Shown here: positions 48,567 to 57,296 of the stretch, one piece after another | Layout of the letters: each line of letters opens with the position of its first letter | Position numbering within the stretch: position 1 is the stretch's first letter | Assembly (NCBI RefSeq): GCF_002979755.1 | Contig: NZ_PCPP01000005.1 | Span: 186,001 to 250,000 of the forward strand | Direction: 5' to 3' | Length of the DNA stretch: 64,000 nt | Source of the DNA: Chryseobacterium culicis | GTDB lineage: Bacteria > Bacteroidota > Bacteroidia > Flavobacteriales > Weeksellaceae | Notes under the pieces: generated by a model | What the model saw: only the letters and a program-made list of their open reading frames with translations | Database searches by the model: none | What the model was told of the DNA's origin: nothing | Position numbers and translations under genes: made by a program

Positions 48567-48998
48567 TTATTTTACAGCGGTTTTCATTTGAGATTTTGCA
48601 ATCACTTCACCGTTCAGTTTGGTAACGATATCCACCAGGGTTACTCCCATAACTTCATTGAGGATTGTTACCTCAGACTTCAGTTGATCTCCTATTTTAG
48701 GCAATACTTCAGCTTCAAAAGATTTGATCGCTCCGATATATCCTGTAGGCGCATCTTTCCCCAGCAGGTAATACTTGTATCCTGTATGCAGAGCAACACT
48801 TTGTGCCTGATGCTCAATCAGTCCGGAAGCCTGAAATAATCCGTCCTGGATGAAGAGATTATCTTCTTGTATTTCAAAACCTGACAAAAGATGGCTTTCA
48901 GAATACTCTGACAGCTCATGTACCATCACAAAAGGAAACCTTTGCGGAATAAGACTTTCTACAAAATCTTTATCGGATGTAGGCAGTTTATTTTCCAT
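48567..48998 (-). CDS. Hotdog-fold dehydratase-like protein without the catalytic His
   Basis: Protein of 143 aa. The longest frame extends to 49055 inside DarB. The ATG at 48996-48998 (MENKLPTSDKDF) shares one base with the DarB stop and is taken. IPQRFPFVMVHELSEY and FQASGLIEHQAQSVALHTGYKYYL match the dehydratase-like fold and keep the Glu (GLIEH, about 66), but the region where His should sit (LFIQDGLF) has none. It is probably a structural or non-catalytic partner of the hotdog at 48116 or of the FabZ-like protein. Confidence 0.82.
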   Translation of the reverse strand: MENKLPTSDKDFVESLIPQRFPFVMVHELSEYSESHLLSGFEIQEDNLFIQDGLFQASGLIEHQAQSVALHTGYKYYLLGKDAPTGYIGAIKSFEAEVLPKIGDQLKSEVTILNEVMGVTLVDIVTKLNGEVIAKSQMKTAVK

Positions 48999-50137
48999 TA
49001 GCAAACGGTTAATAACGCACACGAATAAGCAAATCTTCCACTTTCGGGAACGCAAAGAAGTACTTTTTCTCCTTTTTTCAATGTTCCTGAATTCATTAAT
49101 TCTTCAAGGGCTATAAATATAGATCCTGCTCCGATGTTTCCTACTTCAGAAAGGTTATAGAACCATTTTTCTGCAGGGAAATCCATTCCTTTTTTCGCAA
49201 ACTCTTCTTTCAGTCCGTCTTTAAAATATCCTGAAGAAATGTGAGCCAATACGTGGTCAATTTTTTCCGGATCTAAATTATGTTTGTCAAAAGAAGATCT
49301 TAAACTTTCGGCTCCTTTTACAAGGATATATTTATCAAGGATTTTAGTATCCTGTTTGATGGCAAAAATAGATTGCTTCAACCATTCATCAGAAGGGTAG
49401 TCTGCCCATGATTTCAAGCTTCCGTCTTCCAGTTTGTCACATCCGGCATACATACAGGCTTCAATTTCGTGAGCATAAGAATAAAAGTCAATAAATTCTA
49501 CCTTTAAAGAAATGCTGTTTTCTCTTGGTTTGTTTTCCAAAAGGAAAGCTCCTGCTCCGTCAGAAAGCATCCATCTCAGAAACTCTCTTTTGAAAGCAAC
49601 GATAGGTCTTTCTTCCAGTAATTTTAAGTTTTCAGCTTCGTGGTTGAATTTATCAGCAGTCATCCATGCAGACATTCTTTCGGAACCTGCACATACAGCA
49701 TTGTCCTGTACTCCGGCTTTTACGGAAAGGAATCCATAGTTCAGCGCATTCATTCCTGAGTTGCAAAGACCTGTTGAAGTATTAATTTCAATAGATTTTC
49801 CGATGTTCAGTTCACCATGTACCATAGAAGCGTGAGAAGGCTGGATCTGGTCTGGTGAAGTAGTTCCTACGGATAATAATTTCATATCTTCCTTTTTGAA
49901 ATTTTCATCAAAAAGGCCTTCAATTGCTTTGGCAGTAAGCTGCGCATTAGAGTGGGTAGGGTTTCCTTCTGTGTCTAAAGCGTAGTATCGTGTCGTAATT
50001 TTATTATTTCTTAGGATAAGTGATTTTGCTTTGGATGGCGCATCATTGATAAGCCCAAGATAAGTCTCCATTTCATCATTCGCTACCGGCTCATTGGGTA
50101 AGTATTTTGATGCTTTTGTTATAAATACGTCGTACAT
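48998..50137 (-). CDS. darB: KAS III-like enzyme DarB, dialkylresorcinol biosynthesis
   Basis: Ketosynthase III-type enzyme of 379 aa with the complete Cys-His-Asn triad: NTSTGLCNSGMNALNYG (Cys about 112), VLAHISSGYF (His about 296) and NLSEVGNIGAGS (Asn about 330). Together with DarA (50139) it is the known pair for dialkylresorcinol synthesis, in which DarB condenses acyl substrates and DarA joins them. The two genes are separated by one base. The same pair occurs in the flexirubin locus of Flavobacterium johnsoniae. Confidence 0.92.
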   Translation of the reverse strand: MYDVFITKASKYLPNEPVANDEMETYLGLINDAPSKAKSLILRNNKITTRYYALDTEGNPTHSNAQLTAKAIEGLFDENFKKEDMKLLSVGTTSPDQIQPSHASMVHGELNIGKSIEINTSTGLCNSGMNALNYGFLSVKAGVQDNAVCAGSERMSAWMTADKFNHEAENLKLLEERPIVAFKREFLRWMLSDGAGAFLLENKPRENSISLKVEFIDFYSYAHEIEACMYAGCDKLEDGSLKSWADYPSDEWLKQSIFAIKQDTKILDKYILVKGAESLRSSFDKHNLDPEKIDHVLAHISSGYFKDGLKEEFAKKGMDFPAEKWFYNLSEVGNIGAGSIFIALEELMNSGTLKKGEKVLLCVPESGRFAYSCALLTVC

Positions 50138-50138
50138 T

Positions 50139-51053
50139 CTATTTTAAATTAATTCCTTGTAAATATCTTTTTTGTTTTTGTCTTTTAAACCAAAATATAG
50201 GGGTTGTAAGCAGGTGTAAAACCAAAACGACAGGTGAGATAATCCATATCGCTGCCATCAAATATACCTTAAAGAATTTTATTAGCAATGGGCGTTTCTC
50301 TTTTTTCTTGATGATCAGATTAGACCATACTGTAAAAATTTTGTTTCCTACCTTCTCTACACGTACCAGAAACGCACGAATTTCAATGGCTCCATTCTTA
50401 ACAAGATCCGGCTGTAAACTGTTAAGGTCATTATTACTAAAATGTCTTTCAATAATCTCGCCATACTTTACGGAACCTGTGATTTCTTCATCGGAAACTC
50501 CTGCAGCAGGAAGCATTCCTGATTTTTCTTTCTGACCTGTTGTGAGCCATCGAAGGATGGTCAATACACTGGTGTAATTGTCATGTCTGTCTACCAATGC
50601 AATATTTCCTACCAGTTTAGCCTGTAAATCTCTTAAGTAAACTTTTAGTTTTTCCTGAGAAAGCATCCACATATTTCTGGTTCCGGAAATGGTTACTACA
50701 GGAGTATCTTTAAGGATGCGTCCCGCATAATCACTCTTTAAGAATGAAATAATAGGAATAGATGGTGTGAGATACCATACCTGATACCCAAAAAGAATAA
50801 GGTCGTACTTTTTGTTCAGAATTTCTTCTGAAGGAGGAAGGATTTCTTTAGGAATCTGTAAATAAGATTCAGGAAAGGTGTTGAAAAATACATCACCTGG
50901 CCAGGGAAAAGGGAAGTCTTCCTTTAGCTGAATGTTGTAATACGTAACGTCATAAGCATCCTTTTTTGCTTCAAAAGGCTGGGCTATGTTTCTCACGATA
51001 TCTTCGAGTTGTCCGGTTTGTGAATAATATATGACAAGTATATTTTTCTTCAT
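50139..51053 (-). CDS. darA: DarA, dialkylresorcinol condensing enzyme
   Basis: Protein of 304 aa. The N-terminal ~180 residues have a flavodoxin-like start (ILVIYYSQTGQLEDIVRNIAQPFE) with GYQVWYLTPSIPIISFL and ISGTRNMWMLSQEKL, as in DarA. A C-terminal hydrophobic segment (about 265-290) may anchor it. With DarB it makes the resorcinol head of flexirubin-type pigments. It is co-transcribed with DarB (1 base between) and with the MMPL fusion upstream. Confidence 0.9.
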   Translation of the reverse strand: MKKNILVIYYSQTGQLEDIVRNIAQPFEAKKDAYDVTYYNIQLKEDFPFPWPGDVFFNTFPESYLQIPKEILPPSEEILNKKYDLILFGYQVWYLTPSIPIISFLKSDYAGRILKDTPVVTISGTRNMWMLSQEKLKVYLRDLQAKLVGNIALVDRHDNYTSVLTILRWLTTGQKEKSGMLPAAGVSDEEITGSVKYGEIIERHFSNNDLNSLQPDLVKNGAIEIRAFLVRVEKVGNKIFTVWSNLIIKKKEKRPLLIKFFKVYLMAAIWIISPVVLVLHLLTTPIFWFKRQKQKRYLQGINLK

Positions 51054-51095
51054 TAGTTTTCTTTAGCGTTTACAAAAATATGTTTTTCATATTTA

Positions 51096-54000
51096 TTATT
51101 TAGTTTTAAATACTTTTAATGATTCAGAACTAAATTTTAATGCATAATTATCACTTTCAAACGAAGTGTTTTTTGTATTTACAAAAATGATTGTTTCAGG
51201 GAGATCCTGAATGTCATTGAATGTAAAATGATCATGTGAGACAATAAGTACATCAATCTTTTTGTTCACTTCCGAAAGATCTTTTATATACTGTATCTTT
51301 CTTCTTTTTACCAGGTAGCTGTGGGCGGCTATTGCTCTTTTTTCATCATTTTTTATCAGAGAAAAAACTCTTCGGCTTGCCTGGTATAGCGTTAATAAAG
51401 CATCTTTCTGTCCGAAATCATCCGCCATATGAAGAATGTTGGCTTCATGGGAAATATGCTTATTCATTTCGAAATATACTGATTTATTGGTATTGAAATC
51501 TTCTTTTACTTCTTTTACCACTTCACTGTCCTTATACAGGTAGCTCAGGAATAATTTCTTTTTAAAATAATTTTCATCCTCAATCTCTTCTCTCAGTTTT
51601 GCAAATTCTTCTCTGAAGTAGGCATTGATCTTCTTGGTTCTTTCAGAATAGTTTTTACCAAAACTGATGTCATCTTTGCTGATTCTGTTCCCCACTTTTA
51701 CGGTAATGCTTCCGTCATAGATTATAAAATCTCCTTTCGGTAATACCTCAGAGTTTCCGTGGATATAGAGTGGAAGAATATCCAGACCGAACTGCTCGGC
51801 AAGATAAAATGCTCCTTTATGGAATCTTTTCACATCATTGGTGTAAGAACGCTCTGCTTCAGGGAAAACAACCAGGGAATATCCTTGTTCAATTTTTTCT
51901 TTCAGTTTTTCCATTCCATTCTCGATTCCCTGTGAAACAGGATAAAAGCCCAATGCCCGTACCAGTTTTCCAAAAACAGGAGACTGATATACCCAGTCAT
52001 TCACAAGGTAAATGATTTTATGGGTAGCCATTGCTATTGCCAGGGTATCAAGGAAAGACGTATGATTGGCAATAATGACAGCAGGTTTACTGAAATCTTC
52101 CCATGTATTTTTAATGACCTTCTTTTTTACAAATGGATTGGAATAAAGGACAGAAGTTAAAAATCTGGCTAAAATAAGTTTGATAATATCCAGGGTTTTT
52201 CCTTTGGAATTTTTAACAAAGAAGCTTCCAAATGCTGAAAATATAAGACCTCCGATTCCATAATATAAAAATGAGAAGATTGAAATAAACGAGAGTCTGA
52301 AGGTGATTGGAGAAAGTCCTTTTTTGGCCCGGTTCGTAATGAATAATCTGAACCAGAAAGGATATAATGTAGAGGTAATAATAATCACAGAAAACATTCC
52401 TATCAGAGCCACGAGTGCTAAAGAATGCAGAGCCGGATGCTTGGCAAAAATCAGAGATCCGATAGACAGAATAGTCGTGAAAACGGCAAGAATAATGGAT
52501 GTTCTGTAAGTTGGCAATTCATTTTTTCCCGTGGTATGTTCTTTTTGCATAGCCTGTGTCAGGAAAATACTGAAGTCATCCCCAACTCCAAATACAAGAG
52601 TACAGACAACGGTACTGAAGATATTTAATTCAAGTCCCAGAAAATAAAGAATTCCAGCTGTCACAATACCTGTCAGGACAATTGGGAACATGGTCAGGAT
52701 TGTTAATTCAAAATTTCTGAAGAAAACAATGATTGTTAAAACGATGGCAAGAAGAGAATAATTAATCAAGGTATTGAAATCCCTTTTCAGGAGTCCAAGG
52801 AAATTCTCGTTCATCTGCTGGCGGTCAATGGCAATGGCATCATGTTTCTTCTCAATATCTTTAATGAAAGTATCCCGTTTGTTTTCGTTCACTTTCACAA
52901 CATTGGAAACGGTGTAAAAACCATTTTCGTTGCTCATGAATTCTGAAATCTGAAGTGCTTTCACTTTTTGATAGTCTTTTAGACTTAATGCAGTGTAGTT
53001 TTTATGCAAAGCTTCATTAAAACTGTCAAAAGCAGAACTGTTGAACCCGAATTTATTTCCGTTACTGACCAGCTCGGTAATGGTCTGATTCTTTTTCTGG
53101 TTATTCCAGAATTGGTTCCAGTGGTCAATCTTTTTTTGTTGGTCTTTTTCTGAAAGCACGATACTTCCGATAGAATTATAGCTTAAAATTTTACCTTCTT
53201 TCTTCTCTTTTTCAAGGAAGCTGCTGAGTTCGGAATTTCTGGTTAATGCCTCTTCTTCAGAATTTCCATAAGAAATAGTATAGATTGATTTTGAAGTGAT
53301 ATCGGAAAGTTTCTGCAGTTTTGCTTCACTGATTTTTAATTCTTTTGGAATATAATTCAGATCACCGATATCTTCATTAAAGCCTACATGTCTGAATCCG
53401 AACAGGCAGGCAAGAATGATAATGGAACATCCTATGATTAAAGGTTTGTTTTTCTCATAAGGATAAGAGCCAATTCTATCGATAAAATTGGTGTTAAGAT
53501 GTTCTTTTTCTTTTGGTTTATAAAGTTGAGGAACAATAATTAATGCTGAGATTGAAGAAAGAATAACTGTAATGGCTGCAAAAAGGCCTAAATCTTTCAG
53601 TGCTTCAGAGCGTACAAAAACCAGGCACAGGAATGAAACGGCGGTCGTTGCACTGCTCAATACAATAGGTTGGGTGATTTCTTTGTAAAGCTCTTCAATA
53701 TTGTTGTTGTGTTTGTAATGTGTCAGAATATGCAGGGCATAATCTATCGTAATCCCTATCAGAATAGCGCCTACACTTAATGAAATTGCAGAAATCTTAT
53801 CTTTGATAAAATAAAGGATTAAGAGGGCAAGCAATACCGAAAACACCGTGGGCAAAAACACAATGATGGGTGTAAAGATATTTCTGAAGTAATAGATCAG
53901 AAGGATTAAAAGTACCGTCATGGAAATGACTACCGTGTTCTGTATGTCTTTTTTGATTTGTTTCGCATTGGCCACAGCAATCACCGGAGAGCCGAAATAG

Positions 54001-54746
54001 CTGATCTCTGTTTTTCCTTTGAACTGTTTGTTGATATGGTCTTTGATGGAATTAAGCTGATCTATAAAAGCTTCATTTGCTTTTGTATCATTGCTTTTGT
54101 TCCTGGGGTCAATGAAAAGTAAGAGGTTTTTACCATCTTTGGTTACAATATAGCTGTCTTCGAGTTTGAAGTCTTTGCTGATATTTAAAGCATTTAATTT
54201 TTTGATTCCTAAAAAAGTAAGTCCCAAAGGATCTTTTTTAATAAACTCTTTGGTGACAAGACTTGTGGGAGAAACCAGTGAGATGTAATTGTTTTCTACC
54301 TGTTTCGCAATGCTGTTTTTCTGAAGTTTCCGGTCAATTTCTTGATAATCATTCTCATTAAGGAATAAAGGAAGGTTCTGGCTGACAAAATCAAAGGTTT
54401 CAGAAATCTCATTATCATTCACTTTACCCTGAACAGAACCGATATACTTTTGTAAAGGATCAATTTTTTTGAGGAAAGTATCTGCGGTTTCGGAAAGCTG
54501 GAAGCTGTCTTCTCCGGATTTATTCTCTATAATAACAATAATTTTATCCGAAAAATTGAGCTGTTTAAGAACCTTGGCTGTAAGATCTGATTTTTCATTT
54601 TTAGGAATAATCTGATTGATGTCTTCCTCAAAATTAATCTTTGACGCAAAGAATAAGCATAAAACGGCAATTCCCAAAGCTGTCAGTACAGATAGGGTTT
54701 TATTTCTGGAAATCAGATAATATAAAAATATAAAAAAGCGATGCAT
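51096..54746 (-). CDS. MMPL/RND exporter fused to a PlsC-like acyltransferase and a C-terminal domain
   Basis: Large protein of 1216 aa and at least three parts. Residues about 1-810 form an MMPL-type exporter with two halves of about six helices each and two large extracytoplasmic loops. Residues about 860-1080 form a PlsC-type acyltransferase with the H-x4-D motif in IIANHTSFLDT (about 893) and FPEAERSYTND (about 964). The last ~130 residues (about 1085-1216) form an unrecognised alpha/beta domain with DVLIVSHDHFTFNDI. In aryl polyene loci MMPL exporters and acyltransferases are usually separate. The fusion would couple acylation and export. It is first in the upstream unit and has a good promoter. 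Confidence 0.9.
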   Translation of the reverse strand: MHRFFIFLYYLISRNKTLSVLTALGIAVLCLFFASKINFEEDINQIIPKNEKSDLTAKVLKQLNFSDKIIVIIENKSGEDSFQLSETADTFLKKIDPLQKYIGSVQGKVNDNEISETFDFVSQNLPLFLNENDYQEIDRKLQKNSIAKQVENNYISLVSPTSLVTKEFIKKDPLGLTFLGIKKLNALNISKDFKLEDSYIVTKDGKNLLLFIDPRNKSNDTKANEAFIDQLNSIKDHINKQFKGKTEISYFGSPVIAVANAKQIKKDIQNTVVISMTVLLILLIYYFRNIFTPIIVFLPTVFSVLLALLILYFIKDKISAISLSVGAILIGITIDYALHILTHYKHNNNIEELYKEITQPIVLSSATTAVSFLCLVFVRSEALKDLGLFAAITVILSSISALIIVPQLYKPKEKEHLNTNFIDRIGSYPYEKNKPLIIGCSIIILACLFGFRHVGFNEDIGDLNYIPKELKISEAKLQKLSDITSKSIYTISYGNSEEEALTRNSELSSFLEKEKKEGKILSYNSIGSIVLSEKDQQKKIDHWNQFWNNQKKNQTITELVSNGNKFGFNSSAFDSFNEALHKNYTALSLKDYQKVKALQISEFMSNENGFYTVSNVVKVNENKRDTFIKDIEKKHDAIAIDRQQMNENFLGLLKRDFNTLINYSLLAIVLTIIVFFRNFELTILTMFPIVLTGIVTAGILYFLGLELNIFSTVVCTLVFGVGDDFSIFLTQAMQKEHTTGKNELPTYRTSIILAVFTTILSIGSLIFAKHPALHSLALVALIGMFSVIIITSTLYPFWFRLFITNRAKKGLSPITFRLSFISIFSFLYYGIGGLIFSAFGSFFVKNSKGKTLDIIKLILARFLTSVLYSNPFVKKKVIKNTWEDFSKPAVIIANHTSFLDTLAIAMATHKIIYLVNDWVYQSPVFGKLVRALGFYPVSQGIENGMEKLKEKIEQGYSLVVFPEAERSYTNDVKRFHKGAFYLAEQFGLDILPLYIHGNSEVLPKGDFIIYDGSITVKVGNRISKDDISFGKNYSERTKKINAYFREEFAKLREEIEDENYFKKKLFLSYLYKDSEVVKEVKEDFNTNKSVYFEMNKHISHEANILHMADDFGQKDALLTLYQASRRVFSLIKNDEKRAIAAHSYLVKRRKIQYIKDLSEVNKKIDVLIVSHDHFTFNDIQDLPETIIFVNTKNTSFESDNYALKFSSESLKVFKTK

Positions 54747-54765
54747 TGCATTTAAATCAAGTCTG

Positions 54766-54795
54766 CAAATTTAATTTTTTAAGCATTAGTTCAAA
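54766..54795 (-). promoter_or_regulatory. Promoter of the upstream pigment unit
   Basis: On the minus strand TAAATTTG (54766-54773) fits TAnnTTTG and TTTG (54792-54795) lies 18 bases upstream. The leader to the ATG at 54746 is about 13 bases. Confidence 0.65.
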
Positions 54796-54859
54796 ATAGT
54801 TAGCGATAAGTTTTGACTGAAAATCAATAAAATATTCTAGGAAGAATGAAAAAATATTC

Positions 54860-54867
54860 TACTTTTG
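54860..54867 (+). promoter_or_regulatory. -7 box for the 54941 gene
   Basis: TACTTTTG fits TAnnTTTG and is followed by CAAAA, as in the box before topA at 60966. Confidence 0.5.
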
Positions 54868-54940
54868 CAAAAGTTCCCTTTTGAAAAAATGTATTTTCAA
54901 CCACCATTATTATTAAAAAAATAAGAATCTGTTTTTAGAT

Positions 54941-55948
54941 ATGTTGAAAAGAAATGATGAAAAAATAAACGGATTTCTATTTGTAATAGTACTTCCGCTT
55001 CTGTTGTTTGCCATGTCTTATTACGGATTTGAATCTTCCTATACAAGGCTGAAAACATCAGAGACTACTCCTGACTTTTTATTTTCCTCCGTATATGCTT
55101 ACAGAGTGATTCCTAATTATCTGAGTGTACAGATGACAGATCTGATGTACAGTCTGATCAACGGACCCCTTTCTTTCTTCAAAGATTTTTTATCAAAAAA
55201 CGGAACCCCTTTTTATCATGGGCTTTTCCTGATGAACAGTGTGTTCTTTGTTTTATGTTCTTTGATTTTGAATGCCGTTTTTCAATTGAAGTCAATAGGA
55301 CTTCTGCTGAATCTTAATGCGAGAAGGATTATTCATCTCTTATCCGTGTTTTTCATTGTGATCACACAGTATGCACCGACAAATTGTGATACTATTGCAC
55401 TATTCTGCTATCTGGCAGGTGTTTTTTTAACCCTGAAATATTTAGATACCAGAAAAAATATTTTCTTTTATATTCTCATTGGTCTTGTCGGGCTTTCTAC
55501 TTTGGTAAGGGAAACAGCCTGCTTGAACATTGCTTTTTTTGCAGCGGTATTTTTTAATATTGATGAATTGAAAAAAGGAAATTATCAGGTAATCTGGAAA
55601 ATTATACCATTGGTTATTGCTTTTCTGATTCCTTATCTGGGATTGAGAGCATTACTTGTTCAGGACGAAACTACTTTTGTAGAAGGGTTTTATATTAACA
55701 GAAACTTTTCCAGTCCTTTCAATCTTGCGGGATTGGTCTTTGCATTAATTGTGATTTATTTTATATACAGGCTGTGTACAGAAGAAGAAAACAGGAGTGT
55801 TTTTGGAAAGTATTTTTTCTTTTCCATTCCTTATCTTCTTATGATTACTTTAGTGGGGCTTTTCTGGGAAGTGAGGCTTTTCCTGCCTTTAATTCTGACC
55901 GGAATAATCACAGTATATCATCAGTTTAAAAAAACACCAGAGATTTAG
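54941..55948 (+). CDS. Polytopic membrane protein of unknown function
   Basis: Protein of 335 aa with nine or ten predicted membrane helices and short loops. It begins with a basic cytosolic segment and FLFVIVLPLLLFAMSYYGF. No domain was recognised. It is one base before the EpsG-like gene and probably shares its operon, so it may take part in polysaccharide or glycan export. It is divergent from the MMPL fusion. A link to the pigment locus is possible only by position. Confidence 0.72.
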   Translation: MLKRNDEKINGFLFVIVLPLLLFAMSYYGFESSYTRLKTSETTPDFLFSSVYAYRVIPNYLSVQMTDLMYSLINGPLSFFKDFLSKNGTPFYHGLFLMNSVFFVLCSLILNAVFQLKSIGLLLNLNARRIIHLLSVFFIVITQYAPTNCDTIALFCYLAGVFLTLKYLDTRKNIFFYILIGLVGLSTLVRETACLNIAFFAAVFFNIDELKKGNYQVIWKIIPLVIAFLIPYLGLRALLVQDETTFVEGFYINRNFSSPFNLAGLVFALIVIYFIYRLCTEEENRSVFGKYFFFSIPYLLMITLVGLFWEVRLFLPLILTGIITVYHQFKKTPEI

Positions 55949-55949
55949 C

Positions 55950-57089
55950 ATGAGTTTACTACATCCATATTATTTAATTGCAATTGTCTATATGCTGTTC
56001 TTCAGTGTTCAGGAAGTGTATGGAAAGAAGGTTGATAAAAAGTGGTTCTGGTTCCTTGCTGTTTATTTTATTATTATCGTTGGTCTTAGAGACAGCGTAG
56101 GCCCGGATTACGGAAGTTACAAGGGGATTTATATTTACTCTGATACCAAAAGCTATTACAGTATCTTTATGAAGATGCTCCATATGGAGGGTACGGAAGC
56201 CCTGGATGTGGAATGGCTGTATACTTTGATTAATAAGGTTCTTCTCAATTTTTTTGATGCTCCTTTTTATATGCTGACGCTGGTTATTGCCATTTTTGCG
56301 ATGATCTTTAAAGTAGAATATACAGAAGACAATACTTTTTATCCCTTTACTTTTACGCTGTTTATGTTTATTCCTAACTTCTTTATCGGGGAGAGTGGGC
56401 AGATCAGACAAAACCTGGGAACTTTTATTGCTTATTTTGCGATACGGTATATTAAAGAGCGGAAATTCTGGCATTATCTATTTTTTATATTTATAGGATC
56501 AGGTATCCATAGTGTTTGTTACTTATTCCTTCCTATGTATTGGCTGGCACGTGTTCCGTTAAACAAGACGATAATGCTGATTATGATTGTAGGCTCTGTC
56601 TTTTTATCTCCGTTTGAAATATATAGGAGTTTTGGGAGTTTCTTAGATGGGATGGCTTCTGATAGTACCTTGGTAGAAGGTTTCAATGGGTATATGGATG
56701 AAACTGTACAGCGATTGAATGGTGGTGTTGGGATTCCGGAGGTAATGATGGCGATCCTTACTTTCTTCCTTTTTGTTTTTGATTCTAAGATGAAAGAGCT
56801 CTACCCTTATTACGAATATCATAGAAACTATGCTGTAATTGGGATCTGTCTTTACTTTATTTTTAGAAATAATCCTATTTTCTCGTCGAGACTTGCAGGA
56901 GCATTCATCGGATTCTCCTATATCATTATTCCTAATGCAATGTATGCTGTTTCCGGAAGGGTTAAAAATATCATTTACGCATTTATCATTTCACTGGTTG
57001 TCTTCAATTTTGTCATCTTCTCCATCTTTAATAATATTAAGGCTGGAAGATTTTCGATAGATCTTTATAGAAATCATATTCTTCCATAG
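55950..57089 (+). CDS. EpsG-like polysaccharide polymerase
   Basis: Membrane protein of 379 aa with about ten helices. The EpsG-type signature FIIIVGLRDSVGPDYGSYKGIY (about 31-51) follows the second helix. FLIPNFFIGESGQIRQNLG-type and SGIHSVCYLFLPMYWLAR segments also fit. EpsG relatives act as Wzy-like polymerases of exported polysaccharides. No glycosyltransferases or flippase are adjacent, so it is an orphan polymerase or part of a scattered pathway. A hairpin terminator follows. Confidence 0.82.
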   Translation: MSLLHPYYLIAIVYMLFFSVQEVYGKKVDKKWFWFLAVYFIIIVGLRDSVGPDYGSYKGIYIYSDTKSYYSIFMKMLHMEGTEALDVEWLYTLINKVLLNFFDAPFYMLTLVIAIFAMIFKVEYTEDNTFYPFTFTLFMFIPNFFIGESGQIRQNLGTFIAYFAIRYIKERKFWHYLFFIFIGSGIHSVCYLFLPMYWLARVPLNKTIMLIMIVGSVFLSPFEIYRSFGSFLDGMASDSTLVEGFNGYMDETVQRLNGGVGIPEVMMAILTFFLFVFDSKMKELYPYYEYHRNYAVIGICLYFIFRNNPIFSSRLAGAFIGFSYIIIPNAMYAVSGRVKNIIYAFIISLVVFNFVIFSIFNNIKAGRFSIDLYRNHILP

Positions 57090-57111
57090 CATTTTGAACA
57101 TTAAAATATAA

Positions 57112-57136
57112 AGACAGCTTCGGGCTGTTTTTTTTT
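57112..57136 (+). terminator. Terminator after the EpsG-like gene
   Basis: ACAGC pairs with GCTGT around a short CG-rich loop, followed by nine or more T. Confidence 0.75.
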
Positions 57137-57296
57137 ATGTAAAAAAGATTTTGGGTATTTGTACTGTTTATCATGTTTTGTTTTGTATTATTAATAACAT
57201 AATTAAAATACTTTGTTTTTATTTATAAAATAAATCTCTTTTCATTGAAATAGGCGTAAAAATTGCATTCCGCTAATCACACTAAAACCTTAAGGT

